A stretch of 64,000 nucleotides of DNA from an uncultured Sutterella sp. (GCA_905197905.1 CAJKAP010000012.1:1-64000); one strand, 5' to 3'. Counted from the stretch's first letter, positions 7,304 to 17,021 are shown. Notes: generated by a model from the letters alone, not told the origin. Translations and numbers: made by a program.

Positions 7304-9024
7304 ATGAGCCAGACTACCGCTTAGCCGTCGTTATTCCTTGCTACAACCACGGCAAGACGCTAGAAGGCGTCGTGCGCTCTTTTGAGCACCTATCCCTCCC
7401 TATCATTGTCGTTAATGACGGCTCGAACGAAGAAACCACAGCGGAAATTAACCGCGTAGCGGGAACTTTCTCCAACGTGGAGGCACTTCATTTACCTCAA
7501 AATCGCGGTAAAGGCGGGGCTGTGTTGGCAGGACTAGAGAAAGCCCATGAACTTGGTTTCTCTCATGCACTGCAAATTGATGCGGACGGACAACACGCTG
7601 TCGAAGACGCGGAAAAGATGATTGCGCTTTCGCGCTCTGCCCCCGAAGCCCTCATTTCTGGACGCCCCATTTATGATGAAAGTGTGCCCAAAAAGCGCCT
7701 TATTGGCCGCTATTTCACGCACTTCTGGGTTTGGGTAGAAACTTGGGCTTTCACCATCAAGGATAGTCTTTGCGGCTTTCGCATCTATCCGCTTGAGCGC
7801 ACCTTGAGAGCTGCTCACCGCCATCCTATTGGGCTACGTATGGATTTCGACCCCGAAATCATGGTGCGTTTTTACTGGGAAGGTGGCGAAGTGCAATTCT
7901 TGCCTACCAAAGTGATTTACCCAGAAGGGGGGATTTCTCACTTCAACCTCGTGCGTGACAACATCGAAATTGCCAAGATGCACACCAAGCTCTTTTTCTG
8001 CTCGCTCATCGCAATGCCTCGTCGACTGTGGCTAAAACGCACCGAGAAAAAAACGAGCACACATTGGGCTGATCAAGTCGAGCGAAGTGCCATTGTTGGG
8101 ATTCTAGGTTTCCAGTGTCTTTACTGGCTCTATCGCATTGGTGGACGTGCACTTTTTAATCTCGTCTTATTGCCAGTTTTGGCCGTCTTCTACCTTACTG
8201 GGAGCAAAGCGCGTAGCGCGGTAAAGGATTTCTTGCTCCAAGTGGAGTTCTCACGCCAAAAATCGGGCTTATCCCCTAGCCGCGTGAGCTCTTTTGCGCT
8301 TTATCGTACTTTCGGCACGAGTATCCTTGATCGGATTCTCGCTTGGCGTGGAGAGTTGCCTCTTGGTAAAGAGCTCTCCTTTGCTGATGAAGCCTCCCGT
8401 CTTGCACTTACACCAACGACAGGAGAAGGCGAGCGAGGGAAACTCCTTCTTGTTTCTCACTTGGGCGTCGCGGATGTTTGTCGTGCCATTGCCGCCATTG
8501 ATCGGCAACAGGTTGTGAATGTTTTGATGTTTGAGAAGCACGCGCGTCAATTTAAGCGCATGATGGAAAAGACAGCGCCAGATTCACAACTTCACATCAT
8601 TTCGGTGGATGAGATTGGCCCCGAAACATCGGTTCTTCTTTCGGAAGCGATTGAACGCGGGGAATGGATTGCCATTGCCGCAGACCGTATCCCTGTGGGA
8701 GCGGATACTGCTTTAGCTCATCACAATACGGTTCCTGTTACGTTTTTAAGGAAAGAAGCCCAATTTCCGATTGGTCCCTACGTGCTCGCGAACCTTTTGA
8801 AAGCTGATGTGGTCACACTCTTTGCGCTGCGAGACAAAAAAGTCATTCGTATTTTTGCTGCACCTTTTAGAGAAGCTGTGGCTTACCCTAAGCGCGCTGA
8901 ACGCCAGGCATATTACGAGACCTGCGCTCAGGCTTATGCTTATCGACTAGGTTACTACGCGGCGCGATATCCGCAAAATTGGTTTAATTTCTATGATTTC
9001 TGGGAGGGCAAAAAGAATGCGTAA
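7300..9024 (+). CDS. apeJ: Fused family 2 glycosyltransferase / lauroyl-type acyltransferase
   Basis: This 574-residue fusion has an N-terminal GT2 domain (about 1-230) with the nucleotide-binding start VVIPCYNHGKTLEG and a metal-binding DADG near residue 93. A C-terminal HtrB/LpxL-like acyltransferase domain (about 290-574) has the motif SHLGVAD (His387/Asp392). The pairing suggests that one polypeptide builds the glycolipid-like membrane anchor for the aryl polyene, by adding both a sugar and an acyl chain; that is inference from domains and cluster. The start is fixed by the four-base ATGA overlap with apeI, with AAAGG upstream. Confidence 0.9.
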   Translation: MNEPDYRLAVVIPCYNHGKTLEGVVRSFEHLSLPIIVVNDGSNEETTAEINRVAGTFSNVEALHLPQNRGKGGAVLAGLEKAHELGFSHALQIDADGQHAVEDAEKMIALSRSAPEALISGRPIYDESVPKKRLIGRYFTHFWVWVETWAFTIKDSLCGFRIYPLERTLRAAHRHPIGLRMDFDPEIMVRFYWEGGEVQFLPTKVIYPEGGISHFNLVRDNIEIAKMHTKLFFCSLIAMPRRLWLKRTEKKTSTHWADQVERSAIVGILGFQCLYWLYRIGGRALFNLVLLPVLAVFYLTGSKARSAVKDFLLQVEFSRQKSGLSPSRVSSFALYRTFGTSILDRILAWRGELPLGKELSFADEASRLALTPTTGEGERGKLLLVSHLGVADVCRAIAAIDRQQVVNVLMFEKHARQFKRMMEKTAPDSQLHIISVDEIGPETSVLLSEAIERGEWIAIAADRIPVGADTALAHHNTVPVTFLRKEAQFPIGPYVLANLLKADVVTLFALRDKKVIRIFAAPFREAVAYPKRAERQAYYETCAQAYAYRLGYYAARYPQNWFNFYDFWEGKKNA

Positions 9025-9460
9025 AGCTCCAAAACCCATTTCTGCCAAGGCGGAAGCGAGCATTACCGTCATTCCGTCCTTTCATGAAGCGGACCCCATG
9101 GGAGTGGTGTGGCACGGAAATTATTTGGCCTTTTTTGAGCGTGCCCGTGAAGCGCTTTTTCGCGCGATTGGCTATAGCTACCAAGCGATGATGGATTCAG
9201 GCTATATCTGGCCCGTTGTGCACGTTGAAGTGGATTATCGCCAGCCCATGGTGGTGGATACACCAGCGACAGTAACCGCGACGGTTGTAGAAATTGAAAA
9301 CCGTCTGGTGATTGAATATCGTGCTGTGAGTCCAGAAGATGGAAAACTACTGGCGCGTGGTCAAACAGTTCAGGTCGCCGTCGACAAAGTGACAAAAGAA
9401 GGGTGTTTAGCTTCCCCTAAGGTGCTTTTTGAAAAGCTGGAGGTTCCCTACCCATGGTAA
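9017..9460 (+). CDS. apeK: 4-hydroxybenzoyl-CoA-type thioesterase
   Basis: This is a 147-residue hotdog thioesterase of the 4HBT/YbgC type. EADPMGVVWHGNYLAFFERA carries the usual catalytic aspartate (Asp26) and the conserved GVVWHGNY block. The ATG at 9017 is preferred because GGAGG stands nine bases upstream. The earlier in-frame ATG at 8993 lacks a site and lies deeper inside apeJ. The gene overlaps apeJ by eight bases and apeL by seven. The expected role is to release or proofread acyl intermediates of the APE synthase. Confidence 0.87.
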   Translation: MRKAPKPISAKAEASITVIPSFHEADPMGVVWHGNYLAFFERAREALFRAIGYSYQAMMDSGYIWPVVHVEVDYRQPMVVDTPATVTATVVEIENRLVIEYRAVSPEDGKLLARGQTVQVAVDKVTKEGCLASPKVLFEKLEVPYPW

Positions 9461-10092
9461 AGATTTTCTCTCGCCAAGCGCTCGTCATGAGCGCCACGCT
9501 CCTTTCTCTTTCTTTTGGAAGTCACGCTCTCTTGGCTGCGCCCGTGAGTAGCGCCCCAGCACCAGTGAAAGTGGTAGAACAGAGCACTTCTTCGCCAGAA
9601 ATTGCGCGTATTCTCAAAAACGCCATGCTCACAGATGCGCGTTTTACGATGCGTCGTGCCCTAAATATCCAAGGACTCACCCTCACCTCTCGCGGTGAAG
9701 TGCATCAAAAGCGCGATGGGAATTGGCTCTGGGAACAAAAGCAACCCTTCCCTCAGAAGCTGGAACTCACCAATGAAGAAATCTTGATGAGTGTAGCAGG
9801 AGACCCTGTGCAAGTAGTGCGTTTGGATAGTAACCCCGTACTCTACGCCTTTGCTTCAACGCTTAAGGCACTTTTGCGCCTTGATGTTGCAACGCTCGAC
9901 AAGACTTTCCGAGTCGAAAAATTTGTCAAAGGGGATGCTAATACCCCCTGGCAACTTTTCTTGACGCCTAAGGAAGGCGTCTTCCAGAAAATTCTCAAAA
10001 GCGTGACATTAACTGGACGCGCCAAACTTGAACGTGTGCAATTCACAGACGCCGATCGTGGCGTGACGGACATCACCTTCACCCCGATGTAA
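9454..10092 (+). CDS. apeL: LolA-like periplasmic lipid/lipoprotein carrier
   Basis: This 212-residue protein has a Sec signal peptide (hydrophobic core LVMSATLLSLSFGSHALLA, cleavage near AAP). The mature domain resembles the outer-membrane lipoprotein carrier LolA family that accompanies MMPL exporters in APE clusters. GGAGG precedes the ATG at 9454. The likely job is to ferry the APE lipid across the periplasm after extrusion by ApeM. It is separated from apeM by 28 bases. Confidence 0.85.
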   Translation: MVKIFSRQALVMSATLLSLSFGSHALLAAPVSSAPAPVKVVEQSTSSPEIARILKNAMLTDARFTMRRALNIQGLTLTSRGEVHQKRDGNWLWEQKQPFPQKLELTNEEILMSVAGDPVQVVRLDSNPVLYAFASTLKALLRLDVATLDKTFRVEKFVKGDANTPWQLFLTPKEGVFQKILKSVTLTGRAKLERVQFTDADRGVTDITFTPM

Positions 10093-10120
10093 ACCGCTGT
10101 TAGTAGAGCCATTTCCGCGT

Positions 10121-12463
10121 ATGTTCAACACGAAAGCAAAAACTCTCACCGATCCCACTGCCTCTTGGCTACCCCGACCACTTTGGGGGTGGCTATGGGT
10201 CGCTGTGGTTGTGGCAACTTTGCTCTCGATTGTGTTCACTTGGCGTAACGACCGCCTCCAAACCGATGTGATGTCCCTTCTCCCCGTCACAGAGGACCTC
10301 AACAAGGCTTCTGAAGGAGAGTCTCGCTACTTTAATGACCTGATTTCAGGACAAGTGGTTTGGGTGGTGAAGGCTCCCGTTTCTTCGGTTAAAACCTTTT
10401 ATCAAACGCTAGAAAAATCGGGAGATTTTACTTCTCTGCAAGGTCCTCTTCCCGATGAACAGCAAAACACTTGGGGTAAGGCCGTCATGTCGCTACGCTT
10501 GGGGTTACTTCCCCCAGACATGGCTACAGAGCTAGAAACGAAAAAAGGCTCAGAGCGGTTTATTCGACAGACGCTCTCGCAGCTCTTCTCCCCACTGGGA
10601 GCACCAAGCTTGTCGGAATTGACGGCAGATCCCTTTTTGCTCATTCGTCATTCGCGATTGCAAAAGGGGGGACTCTTTCCAGTCAGTATTCATGAGGGCT
10701 GGCTTTCGGTCTCCGACCCTGAAACGCAAGAGAAATGGTTTCTCATTGCAGGGCGTTTGAAGCCCACCATTACCGCAGGTAGCGGCGCATCAGACTGGGT
10801 CGCCAAAACGCTCGCTGAAGAAAAGACGCTACTTGCTAGTGTCCCAGGCGTTCAACTCTTTCATCAGGGGAGTGTCTTTTACTCCGCTTGGGCAAGTGAA
10901 AGCGCTAAGGCTGATATCAATCTCTTGGGTGGAATTAGCCTTGTGGGACTCGCGCTACTTTTGTGGGTTGCCTACCGCAGCCTCACGCCGCTCTTTTTAT
11001 GTCTTTTCTCTATTCTCACTGGCGCGGTGATGGGGATTGGTGCAACGCTACTCGTTTTTGGAAGCATTCATACCCTCACCCTCGTAATGTGCGTGAGTTT
11101 GGTGGGAATTTGTGCGGACTACACCACCTATTACGTTGCAAGACGCCGCTATTTTGGACGAGACGAGACGCCTCTCACGAGCCTTTTTGTTTTACGCCCT
11201 AGTCTTTTGCACGCCATCGTGAGCACAGCGCTCGCCTATGGAGTGATGGTGGTGGCCCCCTTCCCAGGTTTGCAGCAATTAGCCGTTTTCTCTGTCGCTG
11301 GGCTCTGTGCTTCTTGGCTCACGGTTTATCTCACGTTCCCATGGTTGGTAAAGCGCATTCCTACTGCTGATACCCCTCGCTTGGTGCTCTCACGTTGGCC
11401 TAATCTCTGGAATCGTTTTCCACGCTTAGCCATGGGCTTGACGGTTCTTGCAACCGTTGCTGCCCTCGCAGGTTTATGGCACGCAAGCTACAGTGACGAC
11501 TTACGCATGCTGCAGGAGCCCTCTCAAGAATTGGTTGCTCACGAAGCCGGGCTCAAAAAACTGCTAGCTCGAGACTTCTCTCAAACGGGCTTTATTGTTC
11601 GGGGAGACTCCGCCCAGACTGCGCTCAAGAATGTCGAAGTCCTCGAAGAGAGGCTAAACGCCTTGAAGGCGCAAGGGCTCGTACGCCATTGGGTCAATAC
11701 CTTCCCTCTTTCGGAAAGCACACAAGAGAGAGTACGGGAGAATCTCACAAAATTGCTTCCCCGTTTAAGCACAACCTATGCAGAAAGTGGACTACCCACT
11801 GTTGAGACCTCTACCCTACCCAATGTGGTCTCTTTTGAAACCTGGGAAGCGTCGCCCTTGGGGAAAGAAAATTCGGGGTTTATTTACCACGCTCCCAGCG
11901 GAGCGGTAAGTCTTTTAATTCCCGTCTCGGGAGTAAATAGCTCTACGAGTGAGGGCGCTCTCGCCAAAGTCGCTGAAGAGATGCCAGAGGTGGTATGGCA
12001 CAACCGCCGTGTAGAACTCGAGAAGACTTTTGCAGCCACCAAGAAAACGCTAATGGTGTTACTGGCCATTGCTTGGGTTGCCGCCACGATGAGCCTTATT
12101 CGTCGTTTTGGTCTCAGAGCTGGTCTACTTGGGGCATACACCGTGGCACTCAGTATGCTCGCTTCGCTCGCAGCAACAACACTTTTAGGTCTACCAATCA
12201 ATCTCTTTAGCCTTTTTGCGCTCATTTTGATTTTAGGCATCAGCATCGACTATGTGGTTTTCTTCTTAGAATTCCAAAACGCCGCTGAAATCACGTTAAG
12301 AGCCATGATAGTGGCGCTCACTTCAACGCTTCTTTCACTTGGCATCTTAACGTTAAGCCATACCGCGGCGGTCATGAATTTCGGGTGGGTGCTCTCTGTC
12401 GGTGTGTTAACCGCCTTCATTTTCGCTCCACTTGCTAAACTAGCGAACAAAAAACAGAACTAA
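10121..12463 (+). CDS. apeM: MMPL/RND-family exporter for aryl polyene lipid
   Basis: This 780-residue membrane transporter is built as two repeats. Each has one isolated helix, a large periplasmic domain, and then a cluster of five helices (for example LLGGISLVGLALLLWVAY onward, and the C-terminal block from LMVLLAIAWVAATMSL onward). This is the MMPL/RND exporter layout. The second helix cluster contains the GISIDYVVFF segment. It is flanked by a LolA-like carrier and a DUF3261-type lipoprotein, which together suggest an export chain to the outer membrane. The ribosome binding site before the ATG at 10121 is poor. Confidence 0.88.
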   Translation: MFNTKAKTLTDPTASWLPRPLWGWLWVAVVVATLLSIVFTWRNDRLQTDVMSLLPVTEDLNKASEGESRYFNDLISGQVVWVVKAPVSSVKTFYQTLEKSGDFTSLQGPLPDEQQNTWGKAVMSLRLGLLPPDMATELETKKGSERFIRQTLSQLFSPLGAPSLSELTADPFLLIRHSRLQKGGLFPVSIHEGWLSVSDPETQEKWFLIAGRLKPTITAGSGASDWVAKTLAEEKTLLASVPGVQLFHQGSVFYSAWASESAKADINLLGGISLVGLALLLWVAYRSLTPLFLCLFSILTGAVMGIGATLLVFGSIHTLTLVMCVSLVGICADYTTYYVARRRYFGRDETPLTSLFVLRPSLLHAIVSTALAYGVMVVAPFPGLQQLAVFSVAGLCASWLTVYLTFPWLVKRIPTADTPRLVLSRWPNLWNRFPRLAMGLTVLATVAALAGLWHASYSDDLRMLQEPSQELVAHEAGLKKLLARDFSQTGFIVRGDSAQTALKNVEVLEERLNALKAQGLVRHWVNTFPLSESTQERVRENLTKLLPRLSTTYAESGLPTVETSTLPNVVSFETWEASPLGKENSGFIYHAPSGAVSLLIPVSGVNSSTSEGALAKVAEEMPEVVWHNRRVELEKTFAATKKTLMVLLAIAWVAATMSLIRRFGLRAGLLGAYTVALSMLASLAATTLLGLPINLFSLFALILILGISIDYVVFFLEFQNAAEITLRAMIVALTSTLLSLGILTLSHTAAVMNFGWVLSVGVLTAFIFAPLAKLANKKQN

Positions 12464-12477
12464 TAGGATTCTTTTTC

Positions 12478-13107
12478 ATGAAAGGGTTTTCTGCACTTGT
12501 AAAATGGGGTTTGGGTAGCGGCGCTATCTGCTTAGCGCTTCTCTCTGGCTGCTCACAGTTACCACAAAATAGCGAAGCAAAGCAGGAGGCGTCCTCTAGC
12601 TTTTTTGTCGCTCGTGAGACAACACTTCCTCTTCCTACTCTCGTATGTGAAAAGTCCGATAGCAAGCCAGAAAGCACCCTTCTTTCTTTTAAGTACCAAA
12701 AGGAAAGCCACAGCTTGATTGTGGTAAGTCGCTGTCAAGGCGGAGTGCTCACAATGGATGGGCTCCTCCCTACAGGGATTGCGCTTTTTAGCCTGACGTG
12801 GGATGGAAAGACCGTTGACGCAAAAGCCAAACTACCGGTGCCCAATGCGCCCGACCCTAAACAAATTCTGGGTGACTACCTTTTAGCGCATTTACCCCTT
12901 TCCTCCTGGAAAGCACTTTTACCCCAAGGCTACACCATGAAAGACGTCAGCTCTACGGAACGCACTTTGAGTGGTCCGCAAGGGCTAGTTGAAACGATTC
13001 GCTATAGCGTGGATTCGGGGAAAAGAGTTCCACGCAACGTAGAGCAACACCACTTTGGCTATACGATTACGCTTACGCCCGTCGAAGGCATTGAAAACAC
13101 GTACTGA
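12478..13107 (+). CDS. apeN: DUF3261-type outer-membrane lipoprotein
   Basis: This 209-residue lipoprotein has a hydrophobic signal ending in the lipobox LLSGC (cysteine near residue 26). The mature part fits the DUF3261 family that always sits beside the MMPL exporter in APE clusters. AGGA precedes the ATG at 12478. The family's mechanism is unproven; LolB-like acceptance of the APE lipid at the outer membrane is a reasonable inference from its position beside apeL and apeM. Confidence 0.82.
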   Translation: MKGFSALVKWGLGSGAICLALLSGCSQLPQNSEAKQEASSSFFVARETTLPLPTLVCEKSDSKPESTLLSFKYQKESHSLIVVSRCQGGVLTMDGLLPTGIALFSLTWDGKTVDAKAKLPVPNAPDPKQILGDYLLAHLPLSSWKALLPQGYTMKDVSSTERTLSGPQGLVETIRYSVDSGKRVPRNVEQHHFGYTITLTPVEGIENTY

Positions 13108-13115
13108 GGAGTAGC

Positions 13116-14333
13116 ATGGTTTACGTTAATCACTTTTCGTTTCTCAACGCGATGGGAAACACTCCAGAAGAGATTCTCCAAAACTGGGAAGAAAATACGA
13201 GTCCAGGGATGAAACCCGCTCATGGTGTGCTGGGTAAGGAAAATCAGCCTCTTTACGGTCATGTATGTGCTGAGCTCCCTGCAGTGCCCGCTGAGTATTG
13301 CCCGGAGCACGCCTCACGCAATAACCAACTATTGCTCGCCGCGCTTAAAGATAAAGAGAACGTTTGGAAGCGTCTCCTAGCAAATACCCCTGCCGATCGT
13401 ATCGGGGTGATCTTAGGCACGAGTACCTCTGGCTCTGAAGAAGCAGCAGGTTATATTGCTAGCGCCCTCTCCGAAGCCTCAGAGTGCAGTGCACTGCCCT
13501 TTTCTAGCTATTCCCAAGAAATGGGTGACCCTGCACGTTTTCTCGCACAGTACCTCAATATCAAAGGACCCGCTTATACGATTTGCACCGCTTGCACCTC
13601 GAGTGCCCGAGCCATTATGAGTGGTGCTCGCCTCATCGAAGCGGGTGTGATTGACGCTGCCATTGTAGGCGGTGCAGATTCCTTTGCTCGTATGCCACTA
13701 AATGGCTTTGATGCGCTAGGAGTGCTTTCTTCTGAGCTTACTCAGCCTCTTTCTGCTGATCGTTCTGGCATCACCATTGGTGAAGCGGTGGGCTTGATGT
13801 GGCTCTCCAAGGAGCCCACGTCACCCGATATTTTCCCTGGTGTGAAATCGCGTCCTATTGTCTTATTGGGCGCTGGAGAGAGCTCAGATGCTTACCATAT
13901 GTCCTCTCCTGAACCGCACGGAAAAGGAGCGGAAGAAGCTATACGTCGCGCGCTCTCTAACGCAAACCTCACCCCAAACGAAATTGACTACCTTAATTTG
14001 CATGGGACGGGTACCCCACAAAATGATGCGGCCGAGTGCGAAGCCGTTAACCGTGTCTTTGGCGAGAAGGTTGTGGTGAGTTCTACCAAACCGCTCACTG
14101 GGCATACCTTAGGCGCAGCGGGCATCACGGATGCACTCCTTGCTATTTTGACACTTTGTCGCCCCATGACTTTACCGCCACAGCTCAACGATCCCTCAAA
14201 GATCGACCCTAACTTGGTTACGGTTAATTGGGTAAAAGAAGCAACTTTGGTTGCCCCCAAACGAGTCATGAGTAATAATTTTGCTTTTGGCGGAAATAAT
14301 ACCTCGCTTATTTTTGCTTCCCTTCAAGACTAG
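13116..14333 (+). CDS. apeO: 3-oxoacyl-ACP synthase (chain-extending ketosynthase)
   Basis: This 405-residue FabF-type ketosynthase has an intact catalytic triad: Cys160 in TACTSSA, the histidine in HGTGTPQND, and the second histidine in GHTLGAAG. The C-terminal NNFAFGGNNTSL block is also present. The characterised homologue forms a heterodimer with the chain length factor ApeC and extends the polyene with malonyl units. GAGGAG lies just before the ATG at 13116, eight bases after apeN. A second full ketosynthase (apeR) closes the cluster. Confidence 0.93.
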   Translation: MVYVNHFSFLNAMGNTPEEILQNWEENTSPGMKPAHGVLGKENQPLYGHVCAELPAVPAEYCPEHASRNNQLLLAALKDKENVWKRLLANTPADRIGVILGTSTSGSEEAAGYIASALSEASECSALPFSSYSQEMGDPARFLAQYLNIKGPAYTICTACTSSARAIMSGARLIEAGVIDAAIVGGADSFARMPLNGFDALGVLSSELTQPLSADRSGITIGEAVGLMWLSKEPTSPDIFPGVKSRPIVLLGAGESSDAYHMSSPEPHGKGAEEAIRRALSNANLTPNEIDYLNLHGTGTPQNDAAECEAVNRVFGEKVVVSSTKPLTGHTLGAAGITDALLAILTLCRPMTLPPQLNDPSKIDPNLVTVNWVKEATLVAPKRVMSNNFAFGGNNTSLIFASLQD

Positions 14334-14335
14334 TC

Positions 14336-14821
14336 ATGGCATCCTATCCCAATCCAGCAGAGTTTCTTTCGCATCGCCCGCCGATGCTCCTTGTGAGCGA
14401 AGTGATGTCGATTGAAGAAGAAAGCGTCGCGTGTTTGACCCAGTTGGGCGAGCAAGGACCACTTGCGCCTTTTTCAAATGAAAAAGGACTCATTGGAAAC
14501 GAATTCATGATTGAACTCATGGCGCAGACAATTGGTGTTTGGGCAGGAAAATGGCATCAAACCCCAGAAAACACAGATCCTAATAACCCTGATGCGTTTG
14601 CTGAGATTGGATTATTGCTCAGTGTGCGACAGGCTAAGTTTTTTACTGAACACGTGCCCAATGAGGGCGTGCTCACCATTACGATGCATAAATTGCTTCA
14701 AGAGGGACAGTTAGCGACCTTTGAAGGAGAAGTCCGCCATGGAGAAACGCTGTGCGCACAAGGACGCATTACGGTTTATCAACCCCTAGAGTCGGAACTC
14801 CAGAAGCTCTTCACTGTCTAA
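14336..14821 (+). CDS. apeP: Second hotdog dehydratase subunit
   Basis: This 161-residue hotdog protein of the FabA/ApeP-like group contains SHRPPMLLVSEV near the N-terminus and an acidic central helix (GNEFMIELMAQTIGVWAG). It should pair with ApeI to form the dehydratase that makes each double bond. The ATG at 14336 is two bases past the apeO stop. After this gene comes a 117-base gap, the longest inside the cluster. Confidence 0.85.
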   Translation: MASYPNPAEFLSHRPPMLLVSEVMSIEEESVACLTQLGEQGPLAPFSNEKGLIGNEFMIELMAQTIGVWAGKWHQTPENTDPNNPDAFAEIGLLLSVRQAKFFTEHVPNEGVLTITMHKLLQEGQLATFEGEVRHGETLCAQGRITVYQPLESELQKLFTV

Positions 14822-14938
14822 GCTCAGCACGATTTCGAAAAAATCCTCTTATTGCCCTAAAACAAGGCATCTCTTGAGGCTTTTGCGCTAAAATTGAGCC
14901 ACTTTTTTAACACTGATTTCACTAAATTCATTCCTCTT

Positions 14939-15676
14939 ATGACTCCCTCTAAAACTCTTCTTATCACTGGCGCTTCTCGCGGTATTGGTCGAGCTTGCGC
15001 GCTTGCTTTGGCGGATGCGGGCTTTAACTTGGTACTCAACTACGCATCCAATAGAGCTGCGGCTGAAGAAGTCAAAGCCGCCGTTGAAGCCAAAGGCGTC
15101 TCTGCTCGTCTCCTCCCCTTTGATGTGAGCGACCGAGCGGCTGCACGTACGGCCATTGAAAAAGATATTGCAGAGCATGGGGCATATTGGGGTGTTCTCG
15201 CGAACGCTGGCATTACTCGGGATGGCGCATTCCCTGCCCTTGAAGCGGAAGATTGGGACCGAGTGATTGACGTGGACTTGACGGGATTTTTCAACGTCGT
15301 CCAACCTTGTGTGATGCCTATGGTACGCGCGAAGCAAGGCGGTCGCATTGTGACGATGAGCTCTGTCTCTGGCATTATGGGTAACCGCGGTCAGGTGAAC
15401 TACAGTGCAGCTAAGGCGGGCCTCATTGGCGCAACAAAAGCACTCGCCACGGAACTTGCCAGTCGCAAGATCACGGTGAATTGTGTCGCTCCTGGGCTTA
15501 TTGAAACCGATATTGTAGAAATGAACGAAATCGCGCTTGAACACGCCATGAGCATGATTCCGATGAAGCGCTTTGGGCAACCCGAAGAAGTTGCCTCTCT
15601 TGTTCGCTTCTTGATGAGCGAAGAGGCCGCCTATATTACGCGCCAAGTAATTTCGATTAACGGAGGGATGCTTTAA
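14939..15676 (+). CDS. apeQ: 3-oxoacyl-ACP reductase (FabG-like ketoreductase)
   Basis: This 245-residue short-chain dehydrogenase has the cofactor motif TGASRGIG at residues 9-16 and the catalytic pair Tyr155/Lys159 in NYSAAKAG, preceded by the conserved serine segment MSSVSG. It reduces the beta-keto intermediate in each APE elongation cycle using NADPH. The ATG at 14939 gives the standard FabG N-terminus; a TTG at 14894 would add 15 residues. No strong ribosome binding site is visible. The stop codon overlaps the apeR start by one base. Confidence 0.92.
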   Translation: MTPSKTLLITGASRGIGRACALALADAGFNLVLNYASNRAAAEEVKAAVEAKGVSARLLPFDVSDRAAARTAIEKDIAEHGAYWGVLANAGITRDGAFPALEAEDWDRVIDVDLTGFFNVVQPCVMPMVRAKQGGRIVTMSSVSGIMGNRGQVNYSAAKAGLIGATKALATELASRKITVNCVAPGLIETDIVEMNEIALEHAMSMIPMKRFGQPEEVASLVRFLMSEEAAYITRQVISINGGML

Positions 15677-16908
15677 TGACGCGTCGTGTTGTTGTAACGG
15701 GTTTAGGAACGGTCACCGCTCTGGGCGAAAGCTGGGAAGAAAACCGTGCGGGACTGCTTGCTCGCAAAAATGCAGTAGCTCAGATGCCTGAATGGGATAT
15801 TTTCTCTGGACTCAATACTAAACTTGCAGCCCCTATCAAGAATTTCACACTCCCCGAGCACTATACGCGTAAACGCATTCGCTCAATGGGACGTGTCTCC
15901 CTTCTCTCCACGCGTGCAACTGAATACGCTATTGAGTCCGCAGGGCTTCTTGAAAATGAATTCTTAAAGAGTGGGCGCGTTGGGATTGCTTATGGCTCTT
16001 GCACGGGAAGCACCGCTGCTGTCTGTGACTTTGCCGATATGTTGGTAAATCACAGCACGCACAAAATTACGGCAACAAGCTACGTGCAAATGATGCCACA
16101 CACCACTGCTGTCAATACCGGGCTTTTCTTTGGCCTAACGGGACGTGTGATCCCAACGAGCTCCGCCTGTACCTCTGGCTCTCAAGCAATTGGCTACGCT
16201 TACGAAGCGATTCGTTTTGGGCTCCAAGACGCCATGATCGCAGGTGGCGCAGAAGAACTTTGTCCTTCTGAAGTGGCGGTTTTCGATACCCTTTTTGCCA
16301 CGAGTACGTTAACCGACACGCCTTCTGTCACGCCAAAACCTTTTGACCGTACGCGTGATGGTCTTGTAATTGGGGAAGGGGCAGGCTCTCTGGTGCTTGA
16401 AGAACTTGAACACGCCAAGGCGCGTGGCGCAAAGATTTACGCAGAAATTGTGGGATTTGCCACGAACTGTGATGCTACTCACATTACGCAGCCCAACCGC
16501 GTCACGATTCAGCGTTGTATTGAAGACGCGTTGCGTATGGCAGAACTCTCCCCAGCAGATATCGGCTACATTAGCGCGCACGGTACTGCAACGGGCCGCG
16601 GTGACGTAGCGGAATCGCAAGCAACGGCAGCTGTCTTTGGGAATAAGACCCCTATTTCGTCAATCAAAAGTTTCTTGGGACACACGCTTGGTGCTTGTGG
16701 AGCGATTGAGGCCATCTACGCCATTCAAATGATGCGTGAAGGTTGGTTTAGTCCTACGATTAACCTCTCTGAGCCTGATCCCGAATGTGGCAACCTCGAC
16801 TACATCATGGGTGAAGAACGACAGATTGAAACGGACTACGTGATGAGCAACAATTTTGCCTTCGGCGGTATTAACACTTCGCTCATCTTTAAGCGTTGGC
16901 AAGACTAA
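15676..16908 (+). CDS. apeR: 3-oxoacyl-ACP synthase (second ketosynthase)
   Basis: This 410-residue FabF-type ketosynthase has Cys165 in SACTSGSQA, the histidine in HGTATGRGD, the second histidine in GHTLGACG, and the closing NNFAFGGINTSL block. It starts in the TAATG overlap with apeQ. In known APE clusters this enzyme is needed for chain initiation or early elongation. It is the last gene of the cluster and is followed at once by a strong bidirectional terminator. Confidence 0.92.
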   Translation: MTRRVVVTGLGTVTALGESWEENRAGLLARKNAVAQMPEWDIFSGLNTKLAAPIKNFTLPEHYTRKRIRSMGRVSLLSTRATEYAIESAGLLENEFLKSGRVGIAYGSCTGSTAAVCDFADMLVNHSTHKITATSYVQMMPHTTAVNTGLFFGLTGRVIPTSSACTSGSQAIGYAYEAIRFGLQDAMIAGGAEELCPSEVAVFDTLFATSTLTDTPSVTPKPFDRTRDGLVIGEGAGSLVLEELEHAKARGAKIYAEIVGFATNCDATHITQPNRVTIQRCIEDALRMAELSPADIGYISAHGTATGRGDVAESQATAAVFGNKTPISSIKSFLGHTLGACGAIEAIYAIQMMREGWFSPTINLSEPDPECGNLDYIMGEERQIETDYVMSNNFAFGGINTSLIFKRWQD

Positions 16909-16932
16909 ACGCCTCTCCCCATACGCAAAAAT

Positions 16933-16970
16933 GCAGTTCAGTGGTTAATTCCTGAACTGCGTTTTGTTTT
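16933..16970. terminator. Bidirectional rho-independent terminator between apeR and the NO reductase gene
   Basis: A nine-base stem, GCAGTTCAG with CTGAACTGC (16933-16941 and 16952-16960), has a ten-base loop. It is followed on + by GTTTTGTTTT and preceded by an A-run that becomes a T-run on the other strand. It therefore serves both convergent genes. A second, weaker stem, GCCCTTC/GAAGGGC, lies just to the right (about 16982-17006). Confidence 0.88.
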
Positions 16971-17021
16971 AAGAGCTACTCGCCCTTCCCTCTTTAGAGA
17001 AGGGCTCTCTCTTTTGCTACG

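Noticed and set aside
14888..15646. Open frame of 252 codons on - across apeQ
   Set aside because: It is antisense to a complete FabG-like gene with catalytic Tyr/Lys in place; no domain in the shadow product.
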